A stretch of DNA of 64,000 bases from the NCBI RefSeq assembly GCF_029207565.1, contig NZ_JANCMW010000001.1:434001-498000 (forward strand). The letters run 5' to 3'. Position numbers and translations under genes: made by a program. Under the pieces are notes generated by a model. That model did not search any database and was not told where the DNA came from. It saw only the letters and a list, made by a program, of their open reading frames with translations. Of this stretch, positions 62,392-64,000 are shown one piece after another (positions within the stretch are counted from its first letter, which is position 1; each line of letters opens with the position of its first letter). This DNA is from Marinobacter iranensis. Lineage in GTDB: Bacteria > Pseudomonadota > Gammaproteobacteria > Pseudomonadales > Oleiphilaceae.

Positions 62392-63128
62392 TGGATATTC
62401 TCAGCCTGCTGGGGGTTATCCTTGCGTTTGTGGCCATCCTTGGTGGCAACCTGCTGGAAGGCGGCGCTATCAGCTCACTGTTCAATGGCCCCGCCGCGCT
62501 AATTGTGATCGGTGGCACTCTGGCAGCGACTATTCTCCAGACCTCCTGGCCGCTGCTTAAGCGAGCCTTTTCCCAGGCGCGCTGGGTGTTCTTTCCGCCG
62601 TATATCAGCCTGGAAGATGGTATTGGCAAAGTTATTGACTGGAGTGTGAAAGCCCGAAAGCAGGGCTTGCTGGGGCTGGAAGGGTTGGCGGAGAAAGAAC
62701 CCGAGCGCTTCGCCCGCAAGGGGCTGCAGCTACTTGTGGACGGCGCCGAGACTGAAACCATCCGCAGTATTATGGAAGTGGACCTGGAATCCCGCGAGCA
62801 ACGGGACCTGGAGTCCGCGCGGGTGTTTGAGGCCATGGGCGGCTATTCGCCTACTATCGGTATTATTGGTGCGGTGATGGGGCTGATCCAGGTGATGACC
62901 AATCTTGAGGACCCGCAATCCCTCGGCAGCGGTATTGCTACCGCCTTTGTGGCCACCATCTACGGCGTGGCACTTGCCAACCTGCTGTTCTTCCCGATTG
63001 CCAACAAGCTGCGGGGAATCCTCCGGGAACGCACCCGATATGAAGACATGATGATCGACGGTATCATTGCCATCGCTGACGGCGAGAACCCGAAATCCAT
63101 CGAGCTGCGCCTGCGGGGTTTCCTGTGA
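62391..63128 (+). CDS. motC: Flagellar motor protein MotC (MotA/TolQ/ExbB family)
   Basis: Stator component. The 245 residues have four membrane helices, the proline-rich cytoplasmic loop with EGLAEKEPERFARKGLQLL, and the conserved VFEAMGGYSPTIGIIGAVMG and TIYGVALANLLFFPIANKL. It overlaps the cheB stop by one base and the motD start by four, as in Pseudomonas motCD beside che genes. Ion specificity cannot be read with certainty. Confidence 0.93.
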   Translation: MDILSLLGVILAFVAILGGNLLEGGAISSLFNGPAALIVIGGTLAATILQTSWPLLKRAFSQARWVFFPPYISLEDGIGKVIDWSVKARKQGLLGLEGLAEKEPERFARKGLQLLVDGAETETIRSIMEVDLESREQRDLESARVFEAMGGYSPTIGIIGAVMGLIQVMTNLEDPQSLGSGIATAFVATIYGVALANLLFFPIANKLRGILRERTRYEDMMIDGIIAIADGENPKSIELRLRGFL

Positions 63129-63907
63129 GACGTCGCAGGCGGCAGGATGATGATCTTCACAACAAGGAGCGCTGGCTGATTTCCTACGCCGACTTCATAA
63201 CCCTGCTGTTTGCGTTCTTTGTGGTGATGTATTCGGTGTCGTCGGTGAACGAGGGCAAGTACAAGGTGCTGTCCGAAACGCTGACAGGCGTCTTCAATGC
63301 ACCACAGCGCTCCTTCCAACCCGTTGAAGTGGGCGACCAGCCCCGCCGGTCAACGCCCCAGGCCGCCGAAGATGTAATCGACCCCCCAGTAACGGAAGCC
63401 CCGCAAAACCCCTCTATGAATGAACAGGGGCGTACCGAAGCCCTTCGTGCCATGGCGGACCAACTGGCGCTGGAGTTCGATGAGTTGATCAATCAGGGTG
63501 TGGTGACACTGGAAACCAGTGATGAATGGCTGGAGCTCAGCCTGCGTAATAGTCTGCTGTTTGGCAGCGGCGATGCGGAACCCCACTACGATGCTTTTGA
63601 GGTAGTGGAGAAGATCGCCGGTGTTCTCCGCAACCGCGACAACGCCATCCGGGTAGAGGGGTTTACCGACAACCTCCCTATACGAACCAATGCTTTTCCC
63701 TCAAACTGGGAACTCTCGGCCGCCAGGGCTGCAGCCATTGTGCGAATGCTGACGATGGAGGGCGTTGAAGCCGAACGCCTGGCAGCCGTAGGCTATGGTG
63801 AACACCAGCCGGTGGCCCGCAACGACACCGAGGAAGGCCGGCGCCGCAACCGCCGCGTGGTCCTGCTGGTCTCCCGGGACGCCAGCATCCGCGGGGCCAT
63901 GCGATAA
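63125..63907 (+). CDS. motD: Flagellar motor protein MotD (MotB-like, OmpA domain)
   Basis: Stator anchor. The 260 residues start with an Arg-rich segment, then the single TM helix with ion-carrying Asp23 (SYADFITLLFAFFVVMYSVS), a plug/linker region and an OmpA peptidoglycan-binding domain (VEGFTDNLPIRTNAFPSNWE and NRRVVLLVS). The start is GTG at 63125, overlapping the motC stop in GTGA. A following cheW or par gene, if present, lies beyond the window. Confidence 0.92.
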   Translation: MRRRRRQDDDLHNKERWLISYADFITLLFAFFVVMYSVSSVNEGKYKVLSETLTGVFNAPQRSFQPVEVGDQPRRSTPQAAEDVIDPPVTEAPQNPSMNEQGRTEALRAMADQLALEFDELINQGVVTLETSDEWLELSLRNSLLFGSGDAEPHYDAFEVVEKIAGVLRNRDNAIRVEGFTDNLPIRTNAFPSNWELSAARAAAIVRMLTMEGVEAERLAAVGYGEHQPVARNDTEEGRRRNRRVVLLVSRDASIRGAMR

Positions 63908-64000
63908 CCGCTTTGCACTCAGTCACTTGCAGGACGATGACGGAAGGTCCCTATAGGCAAGTTGGCACAATATCTGTATTAACTCCCGTACATCTTTGGT

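Overview
The window looks like a chromosomal segment of a marine gammaproteobacterium of the Marinobacter type. The reasons are the Pseudomonas-like flagellar regulator order (fleQ-fleS-fleR, then fliE to fliJ), sigma-54 promoters ahead of the flagellar operons, an HptB/HsbR/HsbA switch, an NhaD sodium/proton antiporter, two-subunit pyruvate carboxylase and several acyl-CoA oxidation genes. The genus is inferred from gene content and style, not from a marker gene. No rRNA, CRISPR array, prophage or insertion-sequence transposase was seen.

The left part (1-28.5 kb) is mixed housekeeping. A truncated FabG-like reductase diverges from a FadI-like thiolase. Next come an initiator tRNA with promoter and terminator, and a fused SecDF lying between two small exported proteins. 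A 386-base leader region (5990-6375) holds a 25-codon ORF and a perfect inverted repeat ahead of pycA-pycB. Then follow nhaD, an amidase, a voltage-sensor-like membrane protein without a pore, and two adjacent acyl-CoA dehydrogenases, only one of which keeps the catalytic Glu motif. After these are tamA-tamB, a SIMPL protein, an amidoligase/class I GATase pair, lexA-sulA with two SOS boxes, two small conserved genes and a lone DUF1329 protein.

The right part (28.5-64 kb) is a flagellar and chemotaxis island: fleP, fleQ, fleSR, fliEFGHIJ, hsbA-hsbR-hptB, fliK, fliLMNOPQR, flhB, then flhA, flhF, fleN, fliA, cheY, cheZ, cheA, cheB, motC and motD. FleQ is expected to act with sigma-54 at the -24/-12 elements before fleS, fliE, fliK, fliL and flhA. 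FleSR would then drive middle genes and FliA the late chemotaxis and motor genes. The Hpt/HsbR/HsbA module inside the island could couple phosphorelay input to FlgM/FliA.

Between flhB and flhA the island is interrupted on the minus strand by upp-uraA and a methyltransferase. The 444-base gap after flhB (49079-49522) holds no gene but three stacked palindromic repeats. Two of these share a core with a third copy at 13.6 kb while differing in their 28-bp arms. Bases 63908-64000 hold no recognisable feature.
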